IMG/VR virus record: IMGVR_UViG_3300027859_000091
Span: 1-21,597 of that record
Strand: one strand, 5' to 3'
Source of the DNA: a virus
Length of the DNA: 21,597 bases
Each line of letters starts with the position of its first letter. Position 1 is the stretch's first letter. Below are positions 1-7,703 of the stretch, in pieces. Below the pieces are notes generated by a model. It had not been told where the DNA came from. It searched no databases and saw only the letters and a program-made list of their open reading frames with translations. The position numbers were made by a program, and so were the translations under genes.

Positions 1-1275
1 TATTAAGTCTTTTATACTTGAACAACCGATACGCTTAACTCTTCGAGTCATAGTAGCACCAAGCGCGTTAGCTTTAATACTTGATTCTACAAACATATTT
101 TCATATTCTAAATCATAATATAAACCATTACAAACAACAGCTCCCTGGTCATTACTTTCAATTACTACATAAGCTTTATTATAAGTATTTGCATATTTGT
201 ATATAATGTCCGGTAATAACATTGGAGATATATTATTATCTCTAAATACACAAACTTGTTCAAAAGGTGTTGTAGATACATCAATGACTGTGAATGTACT
301 ATAATCTTGATTACGACCTTTTGAAACATCAACTGTCATCACATATTCATGGTCTTTTACAGGTTGTTTATAAACCCATACATTTTCTTTAAAAAACTCT
401 GGGTCAACACTTACTTGAGCTAATAAATGATTAGCACTTATAAGAGTATTACCTCTTCCATGAAATGTATTACCAAACTCTTGTTCGAACTGTAATTCCG
501 ATGTATTTGCTACAGTTTCAGCTTTCCACTTATCGTCTCTTCCTGGAACATCCCACCAATCTACTCTAAATGGCTTAAACTCATTTGTCTTTTGTACTGC
601 ACCTTCCCATAGTTTATGGTATACATTACCTATACCATTTGCTGTAGATGTAATAATAATCTGTGTATCTTTACCAGCTGATACTACTGGATATGTAGAT
701 GTATAAAATTGAGCATCGTTTTCTACAAATGCAAACTCATCTAAGAACAATAAGTTAATAGATAAACCTCTTATTGAACTACCAGAAGTAGCTGATGCTA
801 TTATCTTACTATTATTACTAAACTCTATTGAACCTTTATTTAAAGCTTTACATCCTGGCTGCAAAAAGAATGGCAAGTTTTCTAGAGCTAGTGTAATACG
901 TGCGAGCATCTCTCTTGCCACCGCTCCTTTATTAGCTAATATTGCAATTGTTTTCTCTGGGTGAAAAACTGCGTACCATAAAAGGTATACAACAGAAGAT
1001 ATTGATTTACCACTTTGTCTACAAGCTAAAACAATACTAAAACGACTTGAATTAAAATGTTCAAACATTTTTTGTTGATATGGATATAAATCAAATGGAA
1101 CTAAACCTTCATCCAATGAAATAATCTTTATATAAGTACATGCAAAATATGCAGGGTCTTGCATACATTTGTGGTATTCTATTATTTGCTCTTTGCTAAA
1201 TTCAGTTTCTACTCCGTCTCTCTTGACGTTTGGATTACCTAAATAGCCGAACTCATTATTCTTTAACTTTTGCAT
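1..1275 (-). CDS. 17: Large terminase subunit, T4 gp17-like (3' end outside window)
   Basis: This is the DNA-packaging motor: an ATPase that pumps DNA into the prohead, joined to a nuclease that cuts concatemers. I translated it by hand because it has no stop in the window; 425 codons are visible. Motifs in order: Walker A RQSGKS (residues 86-91), Walker B LLFLDEF (175-181, with D179 and catalytic E180), coupling motif ITSTANG (208-214), first nuclease aspartate in TVDVSKGRNQDY (D316, with D324 downstream), and a second acidic residue in YVVIESNDQG (E373). These line up with T4 gp17 motifs; the last catalytic aspartate of the family would lie beyond position 1. The start is ATG at 1275, because a stop codon (TAG) is directly upstream in frame. 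It overlaps the small terminase gene by 20 bases and has only a weak ribosome site, so translational coupling is likely. Walker A lies nearer the N-terminus than in T4 gp17. Confidence 0.96.
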   Translation of the reverse strand, partial: MQKLKNNEFGYLGNPNVKRDGVETEFSKEQIIEYHKCMQDPAYFACTYIKIISLDEGLVPFDLYPYQQKMFEHFNSSRFSIVLACRQSGKSISSVVYLLWYAVFHPEKTIAILANKGAVAREMLARITLALENLPFFLQPGCKALNKGSIEFSNNSKIIASATSGSSIRGLSINLLFLDEFAFVENDAQFYTSTYPVVSAGKDTQIIITSTANGIGNVYHKLWEGAVQKTNEFKPFRVDWWDVPGRDDKWKAETVANTSELQFEQEFGNTFHGRGNTLISANHLLAQVSVDPEFFKENVWVYKQPVKDHEYVMTVDVSKGRNQDYSTFTVIDVSTTPFEQVCVFRDNNISPMLLPDIIYKYANTYNKAYVVIESNDQGAVVCNGLYYDLEYENMFVESSIKANALGATMTRRVKRIGCSSIKDLI

Positions 1276-1666
1276 CTATTACATTATCTTTATTTAATAA
1301 CATCCTTTGTAAGTCCGTCGTGCTTCCCACAAACATATTATTATTAGTCACTTGTTTTGCTTCTTCTTTTTCGTCTTTTTGTAAATCTTTTTTCTGTTTT
1401 TGTAAAGCCATAAGTTTCTCAGTTGTATCACCAATATTTTTATGGTTTTGAGAAAGTACTTCAAATGCTCTAGGATGTTCTGATTCTCTTGCTAATTCAG
1501 CAAGTACGTCCATTGACCTTGTACCTGTGTATATTAAATCTTTATAAGTTTTACGAGAAAACTCATAATCATCTTTTACATCTTTGTCTATTTTTATAGG
1601 TCTATTCTGTTTTATTTCAGGCAGATTTTTTTCTAGACTTGCTAGCATTTTTTCTTTTTTATCCAT
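1256..1666 (-). CDS. 16: Small terminase subunit, T4 gp16-like
   Basis: Probable small terminase (136 aa; T4 gp16 is 164 aa), the ring-forming regulator that recognises DNA and stimulates the gp17 ATPase. Residues 32-90 resemble the central T4 gp16 helices: a DDY start, a long helical stretch, then ESEHPRAFEVLSQ, which matches the T4 pattern ADSPRHMEVFA. Near the C-terminus MFVGSTTDLQRML (111-123) matches the T4 pattern VFMGSPTELMDE. A lysine/glutamate-rich segment (89-105) lies between them. Its ATG overlaps the stop of gp15 (TAATG), and its end overlaps the start of gp17 by 20 bases. Position between 15 and 17 is the T4 order. An AAGG is seven bases before the start. Similarity is clear but low, as usual for this fast-evolving family. 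Confidence 0.9.
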   Translation of the reverse strand: MDKKEKMLASLEKNLPEIKQNRPIKIDKDVKDDYEFSRKTYKDLIYTGTRSMDVLAELARESEHPRAFEVLSQNHKNIGDTTEKLMALQKQKKDLQKDEKEEAKQVTNNNMFVGSTTDLQRMLLNKDNVIDAKVKE

Positions 1667-2415
1667 TATCCGCCTTCAGTTTTTGTTGTAGTCACAGTGA
1701 AACTTGATTCTGTATCTGTATTACCTATAGTAAAGTCCATTTCTTCGAACATTCTAGCTGGATTATCTTTCTCATGGAAATCAAGATTAACTTCACGTAT
1801 AATTTTAGAATCTCCAGTAGGACCAAAGAACTTCATTTTCATGTTAAAGTCTAATTGATATACTAATACTCTTCTTTCTGTAAAATCACCCTCATATTGG
1901 TCATCAATAGCTACTGAACCTAGCACTACTGAAACATCTTGTTTGTAATCAAAACCATCAACTGGTTTTATAGTCACATTATATTCTGGCTGAAAGTATG
2001 GTAATATTTGTTCTACTATTTGTAGTCCATCATCTTGGTTTTTTGCCATTATATATAATGACATACCAATATCATATGCAGTATAATGTTTTATAGTTTT
2101 CTTTTTAGTAATATCTGAACCATGAGTTTCTGATATAGTATTTCTTTTTGCAAGTTTTTGTGTTTGGTCTAAAGTTAAACCAGTCATTTCAAATGCCATT
2201 CTTGGTAGTTTAATAGACATTTGAGCATCAAATCCAGTTGCAGAATCTAGCCTAGCTAAATATTTTTCTTTAGGTCCATACGCTAATGGTACTCTTATTT
2301 GATTAATAGTACTTCCATCTGCTTTTTTTCTTACAACAGAGATATTATTAAAAAGTGTACCAAAAACAGCCACTGATTTTCTCATTGTTGCGTGATAAAA
2401 ATGGTCACCAAACAT
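1666..2415 (-). CDS. 15: Tail sheath stabiliser and completion protein, T4 gp15-like
   Basis: Forms the ring that caps the tail tube and sheath and connects the tail to the neck. The 249 residues (T4 gp15 is 272 aa) open with FGDHFYHATMRK, followed by LFNNI and IRVPLAYGPKEKYLARL, which match the T4 start (FGYFYNSSFRR, LFSNI, IRVPITYASKEHFM). The strongest signature is QIVEQILPYFQPEYN (about residues 132-146), nearly identical in T4 gp15, followed by a conserved VVLGSVAIDDQYEGD-type segment and a late DFHE. The gene overlaps gp14 and gp16 by one base on each side (TAATG at both ends), so these genes are probably translated in a coupled way. A GGAG lies nine bases before the ATG. The T4 protein's proline-rich tail is missing here, which explains the shorter length. 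Confidence 0.95.
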   Translation of the reverse strand: MFGDHFYHATMRKSVAVFGTLFNNISVVRKKADGSTINQIRVPLAYGPKEKYLARLDSATGFDAQMSIKLPRMAFEMTGLTLDQTQKLAKRNTISETHGSDITKKKTIKHYTAYDIGMSLYIMAKNQDDGLQIVEQILPYFQPEYNVTIKPVDGFDYKQDVSVVLGSVAIDDQYEGDFTERRVLVYQLDFNMKMKFFGPTGDSKIIREVNLDFHEKDNPARMFEEMDFTIGNTDTESSFTVTTTKTEGG

Positions 2416-3359
2416 TAGTAAGTCTCCGATGGGTCGCCAAATGGATTAGCTTCTGAAAAATCTATAAATCCATCAGCTGTTATTTCAAAATCTATATTTT
2501 GAGCTTCTTCATCTGCACCCCATGATGTTCCAGTTGTATTTGTTAAATCACTATATATAGTAGCAATAGTACCTGTATATGTAGATGTAAGTCCAGTTAA
2601 TGTTCCGCCTACTGTGAAATCTTTTGCATCTGTTGAACCACTAGTTCCTATATTAGATATCCATAGTTTACTTAATATATTAGATGGTTTTGTTCTTTGT
2701 TGTACCTCACCAAATACTTTAACAGCTGGTGTATCACCGGATGCTGGAGTAAGTATTTGTTCTACTATTTCTCCAACTTCAAAATGATTACCACCCGATA
2801 TAGTGACATCAATTGGTAATTGATACGCTGCTTTTGCAGTTGCTGTATCTATAGTTTCTACGCCAGTCTCAAAGTCTTCATCATTGTATTCAAATAATGA
2901 ACATTCTAGTTTATAAACTGGTAAATTAGATAATTGATAAAATGGTTGTTCATCTTCTACAAAATTAATTTCAAAGAATGAATTTGTCATAGGTAAAAAT
3001 ACTAAATCACCTTCTGCAGGTTTAGGATTTGCTACCTGTGATGAGAAAGGACCAACTCTATCGTCCCATCTTCTTCTTGATACTATAAATGTTGCAGTGT
3101 CTTTTATTGATAAACCAAACTTAGAATATAAATCTCCTTCGCCTTCAAAGCCTTCAGTATTTTCAATAAACATTTCCATAAGGAATGCATCATCAAATGT
3201 AGAAGCAGGGTCTTCGTTTAAAACACTATCTCGATTTACTATAGTACGTGGAATGTAATAGACATCTTGTCCATATATCCCTAGTGATTCTATTATCAGG
3301 TCTTCGTAAAGATTCTGTTCAGATTTTACGGCCTGAGAAAAGTATACGTTTCTCGGCAT
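2415..3359 (-). CDS. 14: Neck protein, T4 gp14-like, with extra C-terminal region
   Basis: Head-completion neck protein acting with gp13 to join the filled head to the tail. The first 170 or so residues carry the family core: YEDLIIESLGIYGQDVYYIPR (about 18-38), EGFEGEGDLYSKFGL (69-83), SRRRWD (94-99) and EGDLVFLPMTNSFFEINFVE (116-135), the last closely matching [20 protein letters not shown] in T4 gp14. From about 185 onward the protein departs from T4, with two short beta-rich motifs, FEVGEIVEQ (193-201) and FTVGGTLTGLTS (248-259), then an acidic end. At 314 aa it is longer than T4 gp14 (256 aa). It starts three bases after gp13 ends, with AGGA seven bases before the ATG. The second motif resembles an insertion in the neighbouring gp13. 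Confidence 0.95.
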   Translation of the reverse strand: MPRNVYFSQAVKSEQNLYEDLIIESLGIYGQDVYYIPRTIVNRDSVLNEDPASTFDDAFLMEMFIENTEGFEGEGDLYSKFGLSIKDTATFIVSRRRWDDRVGPFSSQVANPKPAEGDLVFLPMTNSFFEINFVEDEQPFYQLSNLPVYKLECSLFEYNDEDFETGVETIDTATAKAAYQLPIDVTISGGNHFEVGEIVEQILTPASGDTPAVKVFGEVQQRTKPSNILSKLWISNIGTSGSTDAKDFTVGGTLTGLTSTYTGTIATIYSDLTNTTGTSWGADEEAQNIDFEITADGFIDFSEANPFGDPSETY

Positions 3360-3362
3360 GGT

Positions 3363-4337
3363 TTATCCTGTCATGAAGTCGACTGGCTGTTCCCAGTTCA
3401 ATCTAGCTTCTTCCTCTAATCTTGTAATTTCTTCATTTGCATCATCAAATAATTGACGTCCATTAAATGTTACGCCACCTGGCATTACCATTCCTTCAAA
3501 CTTTAATAAGTTTGTTCCCCATTGTCTTTTAATTAATGCTGTTGCATATCTCTTTAAAAAATAATCATTATATACATCAGTGTATGTATCAGGGTCGATA
3601 ACTCTATAACACTCTATTACTAAATAATCATCTTTATCTACTTCTTCGCTCCAATCCATAAAGATATCTAGTCTATTTTTATGTCTATCAAAGTTTATAT
3701 GTTTATCATCTGAATCTACAACAACATCTAATAAAGATAAAAATTGTCTAGACATTACATATTCAGTTAAATTACCCATAAAGCCGACTGAATGTATGTC
3801 ATTTAAATGTATTTGATATCTTATATCAAACATATCAGTTGAAGCTGCAGTATCTCTTATAGGCATAACTTTTACGACTTCTGTAATTAAATCGTTTAAA
3901 GGTAAATAACCATTTTCAATATCGCCTTTAGATATACCACTTGAAGCTATTGTTCCTGTAGCACCAGACGTTCCACCAGTAATTACATCACCGACAGCAA
4001 AAGCAACATTTGAATCTTCCAATGCGTTATATCTTAACTTAGTAGTGCTCGTAACTGATTCAATAACTGCTTTAGCGCCAGATGTTCCACCTGTAATAAT
4101 TTCTCCTTTTACAAATGTACCATTTGAAGCAGCTGCAGTAGTTAATTCTGAGTTTGTGACTTTATGTTTTAAATAAAATTTTTCAATTGAATCAGCATGA
4201 TAATGTTGATAAAACTGTAAAGCTTCATCTACTCTATCATCTAATTGGTCATCGTCAATGTTTATCTCAATTACTGGCGCACCTAAACTTCTTAAGCAGT
4301 AATCTTTAAACGTTTCTTTTGATGTTGGTTTCGCCAT
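3363..4337 (-). CDS. 13: Neck protein, T4 gp13-like, with internal repeat insertion
   Basis: Head-completion protein that, with gp14, seals the portal vertex after packaging and makes the tail-binding site. The N-terminus (residues 8-50; KDYCLRSLGAPVIEINIDDD and EALQFYQHYHAD) and the C-terminus (YATALIKRQWGTNLL, then MVMPGGVTFNGRQLFDDA) match T4 gp13 (YATALAKE..., MMLPGGVTIDGQRLIEEA). Length is 324 aa versus 309 in T4. Residues about 72-134 form an insertion made of two similar units, each holding a GxxITGGTSGA sequence (at 78-88 and 116-126). This is the first gene of its transcription unit: a TATAAATA late promoter ends 20 bases upstream of the ATG and AGGA is seven bases upstream. In T4 the gene before 13 is the whisker gene wac; here it is an S74 fibre gene. 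Confidence 0.95.
   Translation of the reverse strand: MAKPTSKETFKDYCLRSLGAPVIEINIDDDQLDDRVDEALQFYQHYHADSIEKFYLKHKVTNSELTTAAASNGTFVKGEIITGGTSGAKAVIESVTSTTKLRYNALEDSNVAFAVGDVITGGTSGATGTIASSGISKGDIENGYLPLNDLITEVVKVMPIRDTAASTDMFDIRYQIHLNDIHSVGFMGNLTEYVMSRQFLSLLDVVVDSDDKHINFDRHKNRLDIFMDWSEEVDKDDYLVIECYRVIDPDTYTDVYNDYFLKRYATALIKRQWGTNLLKFEGMVMPGGVTFNGRQLFDDANEEITRLEEEARLNWEQPVDFMTG
3936..4124 (-). repeat. Two-unit internal repeat in gp13
   Basis: Codons 72-134 of gp13 encode two units that share GEIITGGTSGAK (residues 78-89) and GDVITGGTSGAT (116-127), about 38 codons apart. The DNA copies near 3961-3990 and 4078-4106 are still visibly similar, so this is an imperfect direct repeat. T4 gp13 lacks this element; related VGxxxTGxTS motifs are in the gp14 tail. 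Confidence 0.7.
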
Positions 4338-4357
4338 TGTTTATTCCTATTATATTC

Positions 4358-4365
4358 TATTTATA
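4358..4365 (-). promoter_or_regulatory. T4-type late promoter for gp13-gp17
   Basis: Exact TATAAATA on the minus strand, in the 33-base gap between the 1012-aa fibre gene and gp13, followed by GAATATAATAGGAATAAACA and then the gp13 ATG. It is the only sizeable gap before five packed genes, so it probably drives the whole 13-14-15-16-17 unit. The box is followed by GA, as at the three other intergenic boxes in the window. The late sigma and clamp system it would need is encoded elsewhere in such phages. Confidence 0.8.
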
Positions 4366-4370
4366 AGAGT

Positions 4371-7300
4371 TTATCCTTCTAAATCTTTTATTCTTGCTTC
4401 TAATTCTTGTACTGTTTTAACTAAATAAGCTATTATACCAAATGGAGCTATACCTTTTTCACCGTCTACTCCATGAACTTCGTTTGGTAATACTGTTTCT
4501 AGTTCTTGAGCTATAAATCCTGCTACGCCAGTACCCATTCCATGTAGATGAGCATCTTCAAGTTCATCTTTTTTCCAATCAAAAGCTCTTGGCCTTAAAT
4601 CTTTTATTACACTCCATCCATCTGTAATATCTGTAATATTTTCTTTTCTACTTATATCTGAACTAAAACTTGGACCTGAAAAGTTTCGGTTTGTATACAA
4701 ATCATTCTGATTATGATTATACCTTATATAACCTGGGTCAGCTGAAGCTCCAGAAAAGCCATCAGCAAAGTTTAAATATCCGTATCCAGAAGAACTAGTT
4801 AATATTGTTAGTGTGGCATTGCCAGAAGTACTACCAAAAACTCCGTATGAAGGTGAACCTGAGCCAACAGATGCCATTTGACCTACTAATAAATGACCAT
4901 CTTCTGTAAGACACATTTTTTCTCTTGTATTACCAGCGCCTGTCACACTAAATCTTAATTGAGTTTTTTGATCACCGCCCGTATGGCTTACAAATCTTGC
5001 ATGCATTCCTGCTCTATGACCACTATTATCTTTGAATAATATCGCAGCCATATTATTATTTGTTGTGCCAGCATTTTGAACTGTTATACTTGGCACGTTA
5101 CCTGGTCCAATAGCTGTCCATAAATCTCCAGCCGAATTGTTAGTAGCTTTTACATGGAATTGAGTATCAGGTCCGCTAGCTGCACCAACCATTAATCCTG
5201 TATGATTTAAAAATGCTCTTACTGTACCACCAGTTGAAAACGCTAATTGACCACCATTTCCTTCAGTATCCTGTGCATTTATTTCCGCAGTACCACTATG
5301 TTGACCACCAGCTATATCGCTTCTTGACCTTATTTCTAATCCTCTTCCAGTTGTTCCTGTAAATACAGCATGTGAAATAGTGCCACTACCGGAGCCACCT
5401 CTTACATCTAATTCTTTAGTAGGTGAGTTTGTACCTATACCAACTCGCCCGTTAGTACCATCAACATAAATTCTATCATCACCACCAGCTCTTATTAGCC
5501 AAGCATCGGTTTGAAATCTCATATAAGTATTAGTATCATCATTGTGATAAATATATTCATTAACACCTATATCACCTGCAACATCTAATGTATATGTTGG
5601 AGAATTAGTTCCAATACCAACTTTACCATCACTTTGAATTTTCATTTTAGGTGGGGCGAATGCTACACCAAAATGTAAAGCACCATCACCATAGCCATGT
5701 CCACCACCAGTAGATGAAATATCCCATGCAACACCATTAGTAGCATCATTTTCAATAATTAAAGATACATTTGCTTGATCGCCTTGAAGCTTTATACCAT
5801 CAGTATTTGTTAAACCTGTTAAATGTAATTTATTTTGAGGATTATCAGTACCAATACCAACTCGTCCATTAACTAAATCAAAAATAACTCTATCAGCATC
5901 AGTATCGTATCTATTGGCAAAGTACATTTTTGCACCAGCTCCGCCGCCGGTCACTCTTATACTTGCTCCTTCTGTACTGTTGTTGTTGTAAAAGTTTATT
6001 CTTCCTGTTTGGTCACTTGCTGTAGCAAATGTAAGCGTTTCTGCATTGTCTGTATAATCACCTATTTGAAGCTCTGTTCCTGGATTAGTAGTTCCAATTC
6101 CAACTCTACCTTCTTTTAAAGTAAGTGTTTTAGTTTGAGCTCCTGCTGCATAAGTGTACATGTCTACAGAAGAATCTTCTGACCCATTACTTACATCAGT
6201 CATTTTACCTATAGCTAAAAAGGCCTCTGTAGCATTGCCTGCATCATCATCTCCATACATGTATATTCTACCTACTTCATCGTTATCTGCAGGTGAAGCT
6301 GAATCTTTTTTAAGTATTAAATATGGAGGAGTAGAATCAGCATTTGTATTTGTTATAGTTAATTTAGGTTTACTACTTGTTCCGCTAGTAAGAGTAATAT
6401 CTCCATCAACAGCTAAACCTGTGGAATCAAGGGTCATATAGTGGTCATTACTAGCCTGATTTGTAAATCTATGCGTATTAGTTTGATAATCCAATCTACC
6501 AGAGTTATTAGAACCTATTGAACCGTATGTTGTACTTCCATCATTACTCTTCCATTGAACAAAAAAGTGATTATCTGATGAACGTCCTTGTAATCGTAAC
6601 CCTGTAGTAATTCCAACTGGTTTTATCGTGAGTGCACCATCATTAGCAATACGCATCACCTCGTTAGTAGCAGTTTTAAAAGTTATAAGGTCACCTTGAT
6701 TTTGCCCAAATAAATTTATAGCTGTTCTGTCATTTGCTAAACCAGACGCGTTTAGTCTTAACCAACCATTTGCACCTGCACCGTTTAAATAAACAGCGTT
6801 ATTTGATGCATAGTAAGAAAGAGTAGCATCTTGATTATATATAGAAGTATTAACACCTAATTTTAAACCTGGTAATGTAGCTTGATGCGAAAAATCAAAC
6901 TCATCATTAGAAGCATCCCATAAAATAGTTGCGTCATTTGATGCATCAACAGCATCTTGTATTGTAATACCTGCTCCACCTGCATTAGATGAAGTATCAC
7001 TGGAAGCATGATAGTTAAGTGTTATGTTTTTATCTGTGACATTTAAATTTGTTGTATCTAATTCGGTAGTCGTTCCACTTACTGTGAGATTACCTGATAC
7101 TGCAAGATTACCTGTGACTGATGCACCAGTACTTGTTGTGGCTAGTTTTGCATCACCTGCATGGTAAAGAGTAGTAGCACCACCATCTGACATAGTGATA
7201 TAACTCTGTGAGCCATCAGCGTTATTTATATTAAAATTACCAGCACGAATAATTAAAAGTCCACTGCCTGATTCATATATGCGACTATGAGTTCCATCAC

Positions 7301-7409
7301 TGTAAATCTGTAGGTCATTGTCTGTACCTAAACGCAATCTTTCGTTATCAGCAAAGTCTACATGAGCTGATTTATCTAAAAAACTTGCTGGTATTTTTGT
7401 TAGTGCCAT
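4371..7409 (-). CDS. Tail fibre-like protein with C-terminal S74 intramolecular chaperone (1012 aa)
   Basis: Probable trimeric tail fibre or adhesin. The N-terminus differs from the other fibres here: it opens MALTKIPASFLDK, then a segment with RLRLGTDNDLQIYSDG and NLAVSGNLTVSGTTTE common in marine phage structural proteins. The shaft has four beads of the type VGIGTxxP...L. The last 96 residues form a Peptidase S74 (endosialidase-type) chaperone: SDISRKENI with the Ser917-Lys922 spacing of five seen in the self-cleaving dyad, GFIAQELETVLPNEV, and a C-terminal coiled coil (LVKTVQELEARIKDLEG). Known members trimerise the fibre and then cut themselves off before the serine, which would leave about 916 residues. 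It begins ten bases after the 94-aa gene, with AGGA seven bases before the ATG. The role is inferred from family; the receptor is unknown. Confidence 0.88.
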   Translation of the reverse strand: MALTKIPASFLDKSAHVDFADNERLRLGTDNDLQIYSDGTHSRIYESGSGLLIIRAGNFNINNADGSQSYITMSDGGATTLYHAGDAKLATTSTGASVTGNLAVSGNLTVSGTTTELDTTNLNVTDKNITLNYHASSDTSSNAGGAGITIQDAVDASNDATILWDASNDEFDFSHQATLPGLKLGVNTSIYNQDATLSYYASNNAVYLNGAGANGWLRLNASGLANDRTAINLFGQNQGDLITFKTATNEVMRIANDGALTIKPVGITTGLRLQGRSSDNHFFVQWKSNDGSTTYGSIGSNNSGRLDYQTNTHRFTNQASNDHYMTLDSTGLAVDGDITLTSGTSSKPKLTITNTNADSTPPYLILKKDSASPADNDEVGRIYMYGDDDAGNATEAFLAIGKMTDVSNGSEDSSVDMYTYAAGAQTKTLTLKEGRVGIGTTNPGTELQIGDYTDNAETLTFATASDQTGRINFYNNNSTEGASIRVTGGGAGAKMYFANRYDTDADRVIFDLVNGRVGIGTDNPQNKLHLTGLTNTDGIKLQGDQANVSLIIENDATNGVAWDISSTGGGHGYGDGALHFGVAFAPPKMKIQSDGKVGIGTNSPTYTLDVAGDIGVNEYIYHNDDTNTYMRFQTDAWLIRAGGDDRIYVDGTNGRVGIGTNSPTKELDVRGGSGSGTISHAVFTGTTGRGLEIRSRSDIAGGQHSGTAEINAQDTEGNGGQLAFSTGGTVRAFLNHTGLMVGAASGPDTQFHVKATNNSAGDLWTAIGPGNVPSITVQNAGTTNNNMAAILFKDNSGHRAGMHARFVSHTGGDQKTQLRFSVTGAGNTREKMCLTEDGHLLVGQMASVGSGSPSYGVFGSTSGNATLTILTSSSGYGYLNFADGFSGASADPGYIRYNHNQNDLYTNRNFSGPSFSSDISRKENITDITDGWSVIKDLRPRAFDWKKDELEDAHLHGMGTGVAGFIAQELETVLPNEVHGVDGEKGIAPFGIIAYLVKTVQELEARIKDLEG
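7223..7230 (-). promoter_or_regulatory. Possible internal late-promoter box
   Basis: Exact TATAAATA inside the 1012-aa fibre gene, about 180 bases after its start codon. It encodes ordinary residues (part of NINN). It is followed by AC rather than the GA of the intergenic boxes. In AT-rich DNA a few chance matches are expected in 21 kb, so this is probably not functional; it is the only intragenic minus-strand exact match I found by eye. Confidence 0.2.
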
Positions 7410-7418
7410 ATTTTATTC

Positions 7419-7703
7419 CTATGGTTTATTTGGCCATACTACTTCTGCTAAGTTATTGTATGATTTTGTTATGTCTCTTAATGCTTGTCTATATGTCTTC
7501 CAAGCATCTGTTATAGGATAATCTGAATTTGCCATAAAATCTGTTTCTGCTAATTTTCTATTTCTTTCATCTCTTAGTTGAGCCAAATCTTCTGCTGCTC
7601 TTAACTCAAAGAAAGCATATCTATCATCACCAGATAAATCTGTATCAGTTCCGTCTGGATTTGGAAACAATACTTGGTCGTTGTCTAATCTATGTTTTGC
7701 CAT
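7419..7703 (-). CDS. Small tail/fibre assembly chaperone-like protein (94 aa)
   Basis: Residues 41-79, with LRDERNRKLAETDFMANSDY followed by PITDAWKTYRQALRDI, have the pattern of the phage tail assembly chaperone family (Pfam Phage_tail_APC; typical form RDxxLxxTDWxxxxDxPLT...YRQALRD). These small proteins are common next to tail-fibre genes. The N-terminal 35 residues carry a short NPDGTDTDLSGDDRYA stretch. The ATG overlaps the stop of the 1038-aa fibre gene by one base (TAATG), with GGGGA eight bases upstream, so it is very likely translated together with that fibre. I infer that it helps fold or attach the 1038-aa fibre; that partner assignment rests on position only. It is not membrane-bound or secreted by any visible signal. 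Confidence 0.78.
   Translation of the reverse strand: MAKHRLDNDQVLFPNPDGTDTDLSGDDRYAFFELRAAEDLAQLRDERNRKLAETDFMANSDYPITDAWKTYRQALRDITKSYNNLAEVVWPNKP

Noticed and set aside
1230-1451. Plus-strand open frame of 73 codons
   Set aside because: It lies opposite gp16 and gp17, which have clear family motifs; composition (Phe/Ser/Leu-rich) is that of an antisense shadow.
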